NCBI GenBank assembly: GCA_017163975.1
Contig: JAFFSR010000136.1
Location: 10,289,501 to 10,353,500 of the forward strand
Source of the DNA: Anastatus disparis
Taxonomy: Eukaryota > Arthropoda > Insecta > Hymenoptera > Eupelmidae
Length of the DNA: 64,000 nt
Reading direction: 5' to 3'
Shown here: positions 28,601 to 40,000 of the stretch, piece after piece
Numbering within the stretch: the first letter of the stretch is position 1
Layout of the letters: every line of letters starts with the position of its first letter
The notes under the pieces: generated by a model
What the model was told of the DNA's origin: nothing
Seen by the model: the letters and a program-made list of their open reading frames with translations, nothing else
The model's database searches: none
Made by a program: the position numbers and the translations under genes

Positions 28601-31600
28601 CAGAGTTACCTCCGATAACTCCTTTCATCAACGGAATTCCCCTGCCCGAGGCTATCGTACCACAAGGTAATAGGCCTTGGAATCGACCCATAAGACCTGG
28701 TAATTTATATATAATATACTTATTGTTTGAGCGGCCATTGTTTCGTTTGGTTATTTTAAAAACGGGAGTAAGATTAAATTTTTAATCTGTACATTCTTTG
28801 AAGTTAAATTAAAATGATAACATAATAACTGTTTATTAACACACGGTACTGCTATGAGCTAATTCATATATAATACACCTAAATCAATAACGGAATTTAA
28901 TTTACTGTTTTTTAGCAGAATCATTAATTGATGGTGTGATAAAATAATGATTTTAATATGAAATTATTTTTCACATTACTTTAGGATTATTAGAGTTTTT
29001 TTTTCAAAGTTTCAAATTTTATATCAGCATTGTATATTTGAAATAAATTTGAAGTAATTTTAATTTATTATATTGCAAAGTTATTTTATATATAAAATAT
29101 AGAAACATTATAGCAATTTTATGGTAAAATAAACATCATCCAAAGTTAATGCCCCATGAAAATATCATTTAAGCTGTCTAAGCTTCAAAAGATTTATACA
29201 TGAATTTAATTTACCATGAAAGTTAAATATAAACTTTATGAATGATATGTAATCAACTGAGGCTATTCGTTATACTTAATATAACGAATAATGTTATGTA
29301 AACATGAAAATAATGTTTTGTACCTGTAATTAATAGAAGTTATTAATTATTTAGATCGAGGTCATTAGTGGCTCAGTTGGTAGAGTGATGGATTCGTAAA
29401 CTCGAGGTCCCGAGTTCGAATCATAGTCTCGGCTGATTGATGCAGGCACCACTGTTGATTACATGTGCTGAAGTTCACAAACGCAATAATGACCTCGGTC
29501 GCTAATTAGCATCGCAATGATAACACAAATGCAGCGACATTAAATAAAATAAAAAATAAAAAAAATTAAATCCTACTTGGTATAGTTTATATTAACATCA
29601 CAAAAACTATCATTTTTGTTGTTTATTCTTGTACAAATGCTATGTGTATTTTTTTCATAATTTTATTGTGCTTATTAATTTTATGAATTGAAAAAATATA
29701 ATCGCAATAATAGTACAAAAATATACATTTATGGTTAATCTTGAAAAATCATAAAATTTTGACAGTAAAATTGTCAACAATGACATACAAAGTAATTATA
29801 GCGTCTAAATTACAACTAATTGTCTAATTTTATGAAAGTAATTATAAATTAACCGCTACGTATTGTTACTTAAGCATTATACTTTCATTATGAGAAAGTA
29901 AAGGCTTAAAAAAAATGTTCTTAAACATAATTTTAAAATTTTTTAAATTACAAATGCTGCTAAATATAAATTTTTGAAAGGCAACAATTTATTAAATAAA
30001 ATAAAAAAATCTTTAGGAACGAGACGTCCATTACCGCCTTACAAGCCTTTACCTCCTGTCAATACAACCTTCATCCCAGATCGTGAACAATCGGAATCTG
30101 ATAAAAATAACGCAGTGATCGATTTGCACGGACTAGGCAATAAAATTGATCAAGACGAGAACAAGACACGATTAACGGATAGCAAAGGATCGGCAATTTC
30201 CGATCGCGCAACTACAGCAACAACAACAACAACAACAAGACAACAAGTCACTCCAACAAGGAAATATCAATCGACTCTCAAGACTGACAATGCTATTGAA
30301 AATACATTGGTACTTGGTGGAATACCACCTCAACCATTAAATATTCCAGATTCAAGTGAACAAGAATCACCTAAGCCCGTGGTACCGCTTAAAAGCGACG
30401 CAACTTCTCAAAACGGTAAATTCGCTTTATTATTGGCAGAATGTTTCGTTTTAGTTTTTTTTTTCTTCTCTTCTTTATGGTGGCTGGAGATGTAACGAAT
30501 TGTTACTTTTCATGAATTAACTGCATAAGTTGTGCTTTAAAATAAAATTTCAACCAACAAAGTTATACATTAAAATTTTAAAATAAATTTACACCAATGT
30601 ATAAAATCATTAAATTGTAATAGTTAAAAAAATTAAATGAGTATTTGTCTTAAAAGTGTTTAAGCAGTATAGTAAAATACGCTAATACTGTTGTTCGTAA
30701 GTAGCCTTGTTAGTTAATTTTAACTGTTATTTTTTAACTCTCCTGGAAAGTAACATAGTTTTTCATTTTTAAACACCGTATTTACGCATTTTTCGTAACT
30801 GTATAGCTGTCACAGGTTTATGACACAATATAACGCTTTCATATATTATATAATTTTTTTAAATATTTAAATTCTTGTTGTTAACAAACAAGATTACTCT
30901 CAATCGGATTAAAATTTTTCTACAAATGAAAGGATATTAATATGAAGCTTTATATTAATTATAAATATGCATTGGGATATGTATGTATTTAAATTTGAAA
31001 AAAAATTAAATTGCTATTTAAAAATAATTATTAGTTGTAATCAGTAAAACTTTACGATGTTTATTAAAATAACTCATTATTTTTTATTAAAATAACATAT
31101 TTTTTCCTTAGATAATGAAAACTCTAAAATTTCATCGACTACAAGCTCCAAAGCGATTTTCCAAACGACCTTAAATGTTGAAACAAGTTCATCTGTACAA
31201 GTAATAGAAACGACTTCAACAACGACAATGTTAGAACCTAGTGTAGTACCTTTGATGCACAGTGGCTTTTCGGATTCGTCCACAACTATGGCATCATCAA
31301 CAATGATGTCAACGAATGGTATTTCGGATCTTTTTACGTTAGAACCAAGTAGAACGTCGACAGTTAACGTCGATTTATCGTCAAGTTTATCGACTCCGAC
31401 GGAGGGATTGTCAACAAATTTGATGAAAACATCAAGCACTCCTCATAAATCGGCTGGTCAACCAATTACCACGTCTGTTACATTCTCTAAAAGCCAAAGT
31501 AAGTGTCTTTAAATTTATTTAAAAATTTCAAACTGACGTTTTTTTAATAATATTAAAGTTATATTAACTTAAAATTACTAAATAACAAAATAAAATATAT

Positions 31601-34600
31601 TTTTAATATTATTATTTTGATTTAATAGGCTCAATATATTCGTATCGTCCTCGTCCTGGAATAGTTTTGGATGATACTTTAGATTATGCTGGTAATCAAG
31701 GTATAATAACTCAAAGGCCTTATGGGCCCTCACGACACCCGTCATCTCCCGACACATTTGACGTAGTAGTGTCAGCTATTCAAGGTCCTGGTGGCTCTGG
31801 TACTGGTATGTTAATAAAAAAAATTATGAATACAAACATGTTAGATCATTAATTTTTAATTTTGGGCATTAGAAAATTATTTTATAAATTAAAAAACTAT
31901 TAAAATAAAATATTTATTTTATAACAGGTGAAGTCAGAGTGCCTGTAAACGGTGTTTATAGTGGTGGTGATGATATTTTGACATCACCAGTCGAGGGTCA
32001 AGGTTTCGTCAGCATTGACGGACAAAGAACCTATCTCAATCTATTTGATAATTCAGATGAACCAAGTGGATCGAGCAAAGCTCAAATTCAACCCACAAGA
32101 ATACAAAATGCTCCTGTTCACGGTACAGGGTAAGAATATCATTTTAATTGTTATAAAACACTTGTTAAAAAGAAAAATTACTTTTTTTAATCATTAAAAT
32201 GCGAAACCTCGAATAGTAGTCACATCTACTAATACAATTGATTAATGGAAATCTAAAAATTTGTAGATTCGCTGTACCTCAATCAGATCCAACAAGGAAT
32301 GGCATATCCCCAAGGCCCAATGTGCCAATTAGAAGGCCAACTTTCCATAGGAAACCAGCTCAACCACCTGTCAGAATCGACACGTGTATCGTCGGCGATT
32401 CAAGCACCTGCGACGCTAGTCAGCACGAGGCCTGCGCCACCGTACAAGGCGTATCGGCCTGTCACTGCAAACCTGGATTTGCTAGGCTTACGCATTCATT
32501 GCCTTGTAAAAGTAAGTTTTCGATGATAAACAAAGTTTTAAATTAATTCTAATTTAAAAATGAATTTTCAATTTATTAAAATTAAAGTTTTTAAAAAAGT
32601 AAGATGAACTTATTTATAAATTCCTTAATAAAAGAAATTAATAAGTTTATTTGGTTTTTTCATTTTTAGAAGTTGTAAGTATTGTTGTTTCTATTAGAGT
32701 CGATAAGATTTACGATAGAAAAATAGTTTGGACGAAGGATCTTGGAGATAAGGATTCAGAATTTTATCAAACTTTGGCATACGAAGCAAATAGAGCCGTA
32801 AGTTATCCATGCAAATTTAGACCAAATTATAACAAATAAATGTATTTAATTACATAAATGAAAATATAAAATTTTTTTAGATTGAATCGGCAATGTCGAT
32901 GACTCCATTTTCTGATGAACATGTAGGATCGTTCATTAACAATGTTTATCAAGGTGACGTAAGCCAAGGTCAAGGTGGTATTTTTGTTAATGCAACCCTT
33001 AAATTAGCTTACGAAGCAAGAACTGCACGGCCCAGCCTAGCTGGAGAGTTGCAAAAACAACTTCTCGGTGTTATTGAAAGGAGATATAATAATATTGGAA
33101 ATAGTGCACTACATGTTGAAAGTCCAGCAGGTTCTATTTCGAATTTACAAGGTACTGTTTGTAAAATATGATTTAAAAACTATTTTTACACTACAAAATT
33201 TCCAAAAAATTATTTTAATATGGTTTGAATTTTCAGATTTAGATGAATGTGCATCATCTGAATTAAACGATTGTCACTCGTCGGCAAGGTGTACAAATAC
33301 ATGGGGTGGTTTTACTTGTAAATGCAATGTAGGATTAAAAGATCCGCATAAAGATGATTCTAGTAAATCGGGTCGAACTTGTATCTCTTGTCCTAATTCA
33401 CATTGTAATAACCGAGGCACTTGCTCTTACGAAGGAGATCAGAAAAAATGCACGTAAGTATATTTATATGGGGAAATCCACGAAGTTGTTAATTTTCTTG
33501 TCACTCCTCTTTATAACCCTTACAGCAAAAATTTATATTATTATTTTAGCTTATTTTCATAAAATATTAAATTAACAATATGTTTAATGTGAAATATATG
33601 GAATTTTCAAATAACAAGATTAATGATTCAACATTTAAAGGGGAAAAATGACGAAAATAAAAATTTTTGTGTGTCACTCGTCAAAATTATAAATTTTTTT
33701 TCCGTATAACTTTTTGATCGTTAGAAACGAGACTTTGAGACTCCGGGTAATGGAAGATGATATAAAAATTTAAATTATTTTAGAATTTCAAGAACGTGCC
33801 ACTGATCTGGAATAAATAACTGTTAGTAGCATTTATGTCGTAACTTTTTTAAAAATTTTTTATTTTTGTACTTTTTTAATTGCTGGTATTTGATCAAGCT
33901 TTGAAATATAAAATTCCAAGCTCAAAATGATTGTTTTTTTAATAATAAAAAAATCAAGCTAAAGTAAAGTAGCGTGCCACCAAAAATGAAATATTTATAA
34001 TTCAGAGTATAACAATGCATCTTGCGAAACGCATATCCAAATTTCTTACTTTTTACTGGCACATCCACAAACATTGTTGTAACACTTATATACATAGAGA
34101 AACTTTTAAGTTTATGTTCAAGAAATATTATAAAAAAATGTTCAACAATAACCTTTTTATTTCTTAAAATTACACACGTTTTTATCCGATTCTTTTACTA
34201 AATCGATTAAATTAGAATAAGCTATTTTATTATCGGTATTTTTATTTAATTAAATAGAACTTCATGAACACTTATTAAAAGTTGTTGCGATGGTAAAATA
34301 TGGTTCTTTATACATGTATTAACGTGAAAAAACTTTAAATACAGCGAGCCACAATTTATAAAAAAAAAATTTTTTTAACCAAAAAGTAACAACTTTATGG
34401 ATTTCCCCATATATTATAAAAACATTCATATTTTTATCAATATAATAAATTAAAAATATACTATAATTATTTTAGATGTACTGGTAACGATTATGGAGCT
34501 CAATGTGAAGTAGACGGTGAAGTTCTTGGTGTTGCTATTGGAGCTTCAGTCGTAGCTTTGATAATTATAACTTTAACTATTATATGTCTTGTTATGTGGA

Positions 34601-36668
34601 GGTACGATATGATATTTAGCTATCTTTTTTTATAGTCTATTATATAATAGTATACATGCATCTTAATTTGTACGTGTTGTTTAAAATGATATTTTTTAAA
34701 TTTAAAGATGTTTATTAAAACTTTTTTTTTAAAGTCCTCATGTTTTGTCAAATCTTACTTTATTTGACAATTTTCATCTTGAATTAAATCTTATTGATTT
34801 ATTTAAATTTCCTTTTCATAAATTTAAACTATTAACTGGAAGTATACACATAATTATAAATCTAATTAATATATCAAATTTAATTCTATATATGGGTTAT
34901 CTTAAATATTTCTGTCTGTTTTTTAATAATTATTATAAACTTATTTATCATTATTTTATCAATTAAAAAAAACTATAATCACTTTCCTGTTAAAAAAAAT
35001 CAGGTGATAAATCACCTGAGAAATCAGTTGATTCGTCAATTGATTTTTTTTACCAGTGTTGTGTATAACTGTTTGCTGTTTTTCTGTATAATTACTATCA
35101 CTATTTATTATAAATTATAAAAAATACAGAAAAGGAATATATTAATAATACCTCGCGTTTCTAATAAATTTTAATCATTATACCAAAAATTTATTATTTT
35201 AGTCGAAGGTGGTCACGAGAGCAAAAAGCGCTTTCTCCGGTTTATGGATATGTTCAAGGTGGTCTTCCCGGCACGTTACCAGGTAATATTATTTTAAAAT
35301 TGACATTTGTAATTAAATATTAACATAACATGAAAGTTCAAAAATAAGATAAAAACATCAATAACTTTAGCTCGAGTAGGGTCAGTTGGAACATTAGCTT
35401 CTGTTAAACAAGGACCTCCAACAAATCTTCCTCCTTACATGTGGGCACAAGTAGCTGATCATTTAGCAACAGCTAATGTTTATGCGGTAAGCGTGTATTT
35501 AATAGTAACATATTAATGAAGAAATATTTTAATATTTATCGACTAATATTTCAATTTGATTTTCTTTTCTTATAATCTATAACTGCAGACCTTTTAATTC
35601 CAAAGCTTTTTAAAAATAATCTAAATAAAAGTTTTTATAATAATCATATTTTAAAATTTATGTAAAAAGAAAAAAATAATTTTTTAGTAAATTAAAAATT
35701 AAAAAATAGATTGCTTAATAAGCAAATATAAAAACATGTTATATTAATTTAGACGGAACCAATGGGTCCAACGCGTCCAAGCTCAGCAATGTTTGGTTAC
35801 CCAACATTAAGCCTTCACGGGACGTTACCTCCAGTACCGCTTCCGCGTCTACAAGCTCCACCACGTGCTAGACAGAGGCATCAACCTGAACCTGATAGTT
35901 CAGATTCCGAACCTCAAGATAAGGATCGAGCCGATCTTATTCCACAGAGTAATTTTCAAACGCCTAGGCCTAAGTCACGTTCTTCATTAGCTGTAAGTTT
36001 CTTTTATATGGAAATACATAAAGTCGATAAATTAAAAAATCAATTACACATAAAAAGCAAATAGTCGTATGTATAGTAATTTTTATTTATATTAAAAAAA
36101 AAATAAATAGCAATATTTTAAAGAAATTTTATAACTAATAAATACATTAGTATTTATAACATTATTAAAAATTAAATTATGATAAAAAAAATTCGTAACT
36201 TATATAAATTGAAATGTTAAATTAAAAACATTACTATAGAATTTTTGTGTTAATTTCTTTTTTTAACTTCATACAAAATTTAAATTTAATTCAAAAACAT
36301 CTGAAAAACTTATTTTATTTAAACTTGATTAATTTTTAATAACAAGAAAATAAAGCCTACATAAATGTAAAATAAAATTTTAATAATAAAAATTAATATA
36401 AAAAATTTTCTATAAAAATAAAACTTGCGTCACTTCTGCAACAAGCGAACAAGTTCAAAAATTAATTATTCATAAAAAAATCGATAAATGTAAAGTAGTA
36501 GTATTTTTTATGAAGTTTAAACATAAAGTCTAATATAACCATTATGCGTTTCAGAATCAAAGTGGAATTTACTATGACGTTGAGTACGATCAAGGGGACG
36601 CACGGCATTTATCCAAAAACAACATACCAATGTCCACATACAGTATGGCACCCTACTATAGAACGTGA
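4683..36668 (+). CDS. single-pass membrane protein with SEA and EGF domains, mucin-like ectodomain (17 coding exons, 1245 aa)
   Basis: Coding exons: 4683-4743, 25985-26336, 26776-27141, 28443-28699, 30017-30415, 31112-31498, 31629-31805, 31928-32129, 32267-32511, 32670-32797, 32881-33151, 33237-33453, 34476-34601, 35203-35282, 35371-35486, 35753-35992, 36555-36668. Every junction is GT/AG and keeps frame, giving 3738 nt. Residues 1-25 form a signal peptide (hydrophobic run LLTVAVFLCIT). Residues 140-478 are Gln/Pro-rich and 479-607 Ser/Thr-rich, as in mucins. Six cysteines at 774-814 form an EGF module, followed by a SEA domain (about 816-935). A calcium-binding EGF starts at DLDEC (949-953), and a third EGF-like module ends at Cys1031. 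Residues 1037-1062 are the membrane helix. The 183-residue tail is Pro/Ser-rich and ends with the acidic Tyr motif GIYYDVEYDQGD and a short C-terminus. SEA/EGF proteins act at the cell surface in adhesion or matrix contact. I do not recognise the specific orthologue, so no symbol is given. Confidence in the exon chain is high, and the function is inference. Confidence 0.85.
8753..8946 (+). mobile_element. tRNA-derived SINE copy
   Basis: The copy is full length in the order of the family: GAGGTCTAAAGTGGCTCAGT head, GATTCGTAATCTCGAGG anticodon-arm equivalent, GAGTTCAAATC B-box equivalent, CAAGCACCGCTGTACG, then the tail CAGCGATGTTAAATAAAA. The internal A of the B box (AAATC for GAATC) is a mutation. 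It lies in the sense direction in intron 1 of the SEA/EGF gene. An open frame of 88 codons that crosses it is incidental. Confidence 0.85.
10452..10482. repeat. (AT)n microsatellite
   Basis: An uninterrupted TA/AT dinucleotide run within intron 1 of the SEA/EGF gene, inside a less AT-rich island. Confidence 0.9.
12972..12997. repeat. (CTT)n microsatellite
   Basis: A trinucleotide run TTC/CTT of about eight units with one interruption (CGT), within intron 1. Confidence 0.85.
13425..13680 (+). repeat. diverged tandem duplication, offset about 144 bp
   Basis: The string TTTCACTTCAACTA at about 13461 recurs at about 13605. The flanks match loosely on both sides: GAAA(C/G)TTC(G/A)TAT before, and AATAAGTT(G/T)GTAAA after. 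This looks like a local tandem duplication of AT-rich sequence. It explains part of the low-complexity open frame here. Confidence 0.55.
19049..19240 (+). mobile_element. tRNA-derived SINE copy, left half of an inverted pair
   Basis: Head GATGAGTGGCTCAGTCGGTA, GAGCGTTGGATTCGTAATC, then GAGTTCGAGTCCCGCTCTCG with a good B-box equivalent. The body and the degraded tail TAGTGACGTTAAAGAAGAAA follow. An opposite-strand copy of the same family begins about 130 bp further on (19372-19556). Confidence 0.85.
19372..19556 (-). mobile_element. tRNA-derived SINE copy, right half of an inverted pair
   Basis: This is the reverse-complement orientation: tail first (CATTTAACGCCGC), then GCGATGCTAATTAGCAAC, and finally CCATCGCTCTACCAAGTGAG and GACGACCTC, which are the complement of the tRNA-like head. 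An open frame of 82 codons overlapping it is incidental. Together with 19049-19240 it forms an inverted repeat of about 185 bp per arm in intron 1. Confidence 0.85.
20114..20437. mobile_element. MITE with TTAA at both ends (piggyBac-like target)
   Basis: The 20-bp string TTAAGAAGGGGCCGAACTAT at 20114-20133 recurs as its exact reverse complement at 20418-20437. The outermost TTAA on both sides has the size and sequence of a piggyBac target duplication, which leaves a 316-bp element with 16-bp inverted ends. The interior has no coding capacity. Assignment to piggyBac rests only on the TTAA and is an inference. Confidence 0.7.
22619..22667. repeat. (TA)n microsatellite
   Basis: About 24 uninterrupted TA units in intron 1 of the SEA/EGF gene, likely to vary in length between individuals. 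Confidence 0.95.
24653..24670. repeat. 18-bp perfect palindrome
   Basis: TCTCTTTGCGCAAAGAGA reads the same on both strands. It lies in a less AT-rich island of intron 1. It may be chance or a dimeric protein binding site, and no known site is recognised. Confidence 0.4.
24846..24867. repeat. (AT)n microsatellite
   Basis: A short TA dinucleotide run within intron 1. Confidence 0.85.
29358..29552 (+). mobile_element. tRNA-derived SINE copy in intron 4 of the SEA/EGF gene
   Basis: Head GAGGTCATTAGTGGCTCAGT, GGATTCGTAAACTCGAGG, B-box equivalent GAGTTCGAATC, body GCACCACTGTTGATTACATG, tail CAGCGACATTAAATAAAATA. It is sense to the host gene. Some CpG sites have become CA/TG, as expected for an ageing copy. 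Confidence 0.85.
33466..34412. mobile_element. 947-bp MITE in intron 12 of the SEA/EGF gene
   Basis: The left end ATATGGGGAAATCCACGAAG and the reverse complement of the right end, ATATGGGGAAATCCATAAAG, match over about 31 bp with three differences (the match continues as TTGTTA). The flanks are TA-rich, so a TA target duplication is possible but cannot be fixed. The interior shows no long open frame. The element starts only 12 bp after the exon-12 donor and ends about 60 bp before the exon-13 acceptor, so it makes up nearly the whole intron. Confidence 0.8.
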
Positions 36669-36890
36669 TCCAAGCATTCAAGACCAAGTGAAAATGAAAA
36701 ATATTTAATGTTATTGACTGAAATCGAGATACTTTGTTTTTTTTTTTTTTAAACTCGATGCGAAAATGCTCGTTATTCGATTGACGAGCTTGCCAATCGT
36801 GCAATAGATCAATGATATTTGTTTATGAGATTAATTCTAATGAGAAAAGTTCCACTTAAGCAAATCCAACAAGTAGATTTTACTAATACG

Positions 36891-36943
36891 AATAAAATAA
36901 AATATGTTGATTTGCAAATAAAAAGAAGCGTAACAAATAAATA
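36891..36943 (+). terminator. cluster of AATAAA poly(A) signals
   Basis: AATAAA occurs at 36891-36896, 36917-36922 and again near 36938, starting 223 nt past the TGA of the SEA/EGF gene. The spacing suits a short 3' UTR. In a genome this AT-rich the hexamer is common, so usage is uncertain. Confidence 0.4.
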
Positions 36944-37013
36944 AAAAGGTGGTAGCGTATAGAATTCAATTTGCATTGTATAATAGCTTACATATACATA
37001 AAGTTTAAGAATG

Positions 37014-37093
37014 AAAAATTTTTCGAGAAACATATTTTGGTGGTGACGGTCTGTTGGTCTTCTCTTTTAAGCATGTTTCTCGAAAAAATTTTT
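37014..37093. repeat. 20-bp inverted repeat just past the SEA/EGF gene
   Basis: AAAAATTTTTCGAGAAACAT at 37014-37033 is mirrored by ATGTTTCTCGAAAAAATTTT from 37073, a near-perfect complement with a loop of about 39 nt. It could be a hairpin in the 3' end of the transcript or a remnant of a small mobile element. Confidence 0.5.
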
Positions 37094-40000
37094 AATTTAA
37101 CATAAAAAAAAAATAAGAACAACTACTAGTGCAAAAAAAAACCAGAGATAAAAATGTCACGGCGATGACTTTTTAACAAAGCAGGCACACATGTACGGCC
37201 AGAGGCTTTATTATTGACGTACTTTTTTTTCGTTGCGTGCGAAGCAAGTGACCTCGCAACACTGTAATTATCATATAATATTTTTTTTTAATGTTTGAAT
37301 ATAATATACATTTTTAAAACTTGAAATTAATGGTTTTTGTTTATTCACTTTATTTATTTCTTTGCGTCATATATCACGTTAAAAGTATTTAACAAACATT
37401 TTTTGGAAATATTGTTGTTATACGAAATTTTATGATGAAGAATAACATATGCTTCTGTTGTTTTTTTTTTTTTTAATTTTATTCGCAATTATTATTATTG
37501 ATATTATTAATATTACATAAGCGCATTTGCAAGTTGTGAAAATTCGGGAAGAACGTACAGAACAAGAAATTTGAAAAAGTATGCGTCAATGCGAACCCTT
37601 CGCTTTCTTGAATTATTTTATCACGGAGTAAAGAAAGTTTTACATTAGTCATCCAGCATATAATAATAATAAAATGTGTTTGCGTGTAAAAAAAACATTT
37701 TAAATATTTCTCCTCGATGACCCAGTCATAAAATCACAACGGCGATTAAATTGAATAGGTGAAACATATAAAAACATTTTAATATTGTAACATTTTCAAG
37801 TAAAACGTAGTTCTTTTTTTTCTTTTTAATTAATGCAAATGTACATTCGCATGTTTATGTACAATATGTGTATATAATAATTTGATAACATTATATAGAT
37901 AAATTTGTTGATATATGCAACAGTCTTCATAGAAATACGCAAATTTCACAAAAACCTTTTTTTTTGTCACTTTTATTATTTTTGGATTTAAATGTAAGAA
38001 TTATAATGAATTAATATTTATTTATCGAATAAAACTCTTATTTAAAATGTTTGCAGAGAAAGTATAAACACTTTTTTTTCTTCTTTAATTTACGCTTTTT
38101 AAAAGCACATATCTTCCATTGCAATTAAATTTTTAGAAATAACTTGAATGTTTCTTGATTAGATATCCATTATTTATTGTATATAGGTATATTTTAATAT
38201 AATTTAACAAGACACGTGTAAGTGAAATCAAACACGTATATATATATATATGGATAAACAGGTATGTATATAATAAGTGAAAAATGTGAAGATTTTTTTG
38301 GAAGGCAAAGAATGGACGAACTTTTAAAACTGTCGACTCGACTAAAATCACAAGTCATTTCGACAGTTTGAAATCATTCGCTTGTTGGCGATAAGAATAA
38401 AAAGCACATAGATATAGAAACGTGTAAAAAGCTACGTTGTCATTTTTTTTTCAAGTTTTTTAAAAAATTATGCTAATTTTTGTAAACGTTATTTCAAATA
38501 AACAAAATATAGATATTGTTTTTAAAAAAAGTTTATTTTTAAAGTCTTAGTTTCGAACTTCTAAAATATATGTAATAATAATAGAATGTAATAGAATATA
38601 TTATAAGAGAATAGAAATTTTCGTTGTAAGGATAACATTTAATAATCATTATATAGTTAAACCTTTATTTTCGTTGGCTTTGTTAGTAATGTTCGATGTT
38701 ACTTAAAAACTAATTTTCAATAAAAATCGATCAAAACCTCTTTCATTTGGTCAATCAATTCATTTATCTCGCCAATAAACGAATGCGTTTACCGTTTATT
38801 TATTTTTTTTTTTAAATTGGTATACAGTAAAAACGGTATTTATATATATTTACACAGAACAAGTATTAAAAAGTAGAAAGTGTAAAGTATCACAAGGACT
38901 AGTATGATTTTTTTTTCTCAGTAAGGCCCAAATTCATAGACGTAAGTTCATTTTGACATTTAGCTAGTATTAGTACAATGTAAAAAAGCACATTTAAAGG
39001 AGATATCATGTTTAAGAAATAATATTGTAAATATCCAAATATATATTGTGTAAATAATAATTCACACAATAAAATTTTAAAATATACAAGAACTTCGGCT
39101 ATGAATGCGGGACATTGCAATTTTTATATTATTTTTGTATTTTTTTTTTGTTTTATATTCCTTTGGCGATGAGTCGTAACTCGTTATTAAGTTCAAAAAA
39201 TTAGCATTATTACTATTATTTTGAAAAAAAATGTAGCATGCTTATAAATATAACGCATATTACTTCCTTCTCTTTTTTTTCAAATTTCAACATTAGCTAA
39301 TCGTTAAATGCATTCTTTTGAATTGTACCAACGTAATTGCGACAAATCGCCTGACTTAAATAGCTACACCGATCGCACAGTTATTACAAGCGCATTTTTA
39401 AAATCGCATTTTGAGTTGACAAAACGTTTAAGTTGTAAGAAATATCGCTTGAGCTGACAACTTCCGTTATAAGAAATATCCGTTTATATACGTACATCAG
39501 TCTTTAGTGCGACAATATATATATGAAATATCACTAATTAATTACGCACTTAAATAAAGTCAGCTATGGAGAAGCAAATTTTCATTATTAATGAATTTCT
39601 TTTAAATATTTTTATACTATGTTTAAAATTTGAATTATTATCGTTATAATAAAAATAAGAGAAAATTAATAAATAAGACAATATATATTCTTATTTATCT
39701 TATAAATTTGTCATTACAAGTTACGAAAAAACCGTTATTAGTTACGGCTAAATATGGATTTTTTCACTGCCAAAAATCTTTAAGATTTGAAATTACACAT
39801 CTATAATTTTGTGCGAAATATTTGTGAAAAAATTTTTTTTAATTAAAAAAATAGTTGCATTTTTTTTTATTTTTAAGATATAACCATATATGAGAAAAAT
39901 GCAGAGTTTGCATTAGCATTTTTGTTTTGAATAATAAAAATATTTAAAAACAACCATGCAATTATGGCAGTGAAAGAAGATATTTCATCACATGTAAATT

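Noticed and set aside
31077..31439. 120-codon minus-strand open frame
   Set aside because: It is the antisense of the Ser/Thr-rich exon 6 (TCA/ACA-type codons read as TGA-free reverse frame) and has no support of its own.
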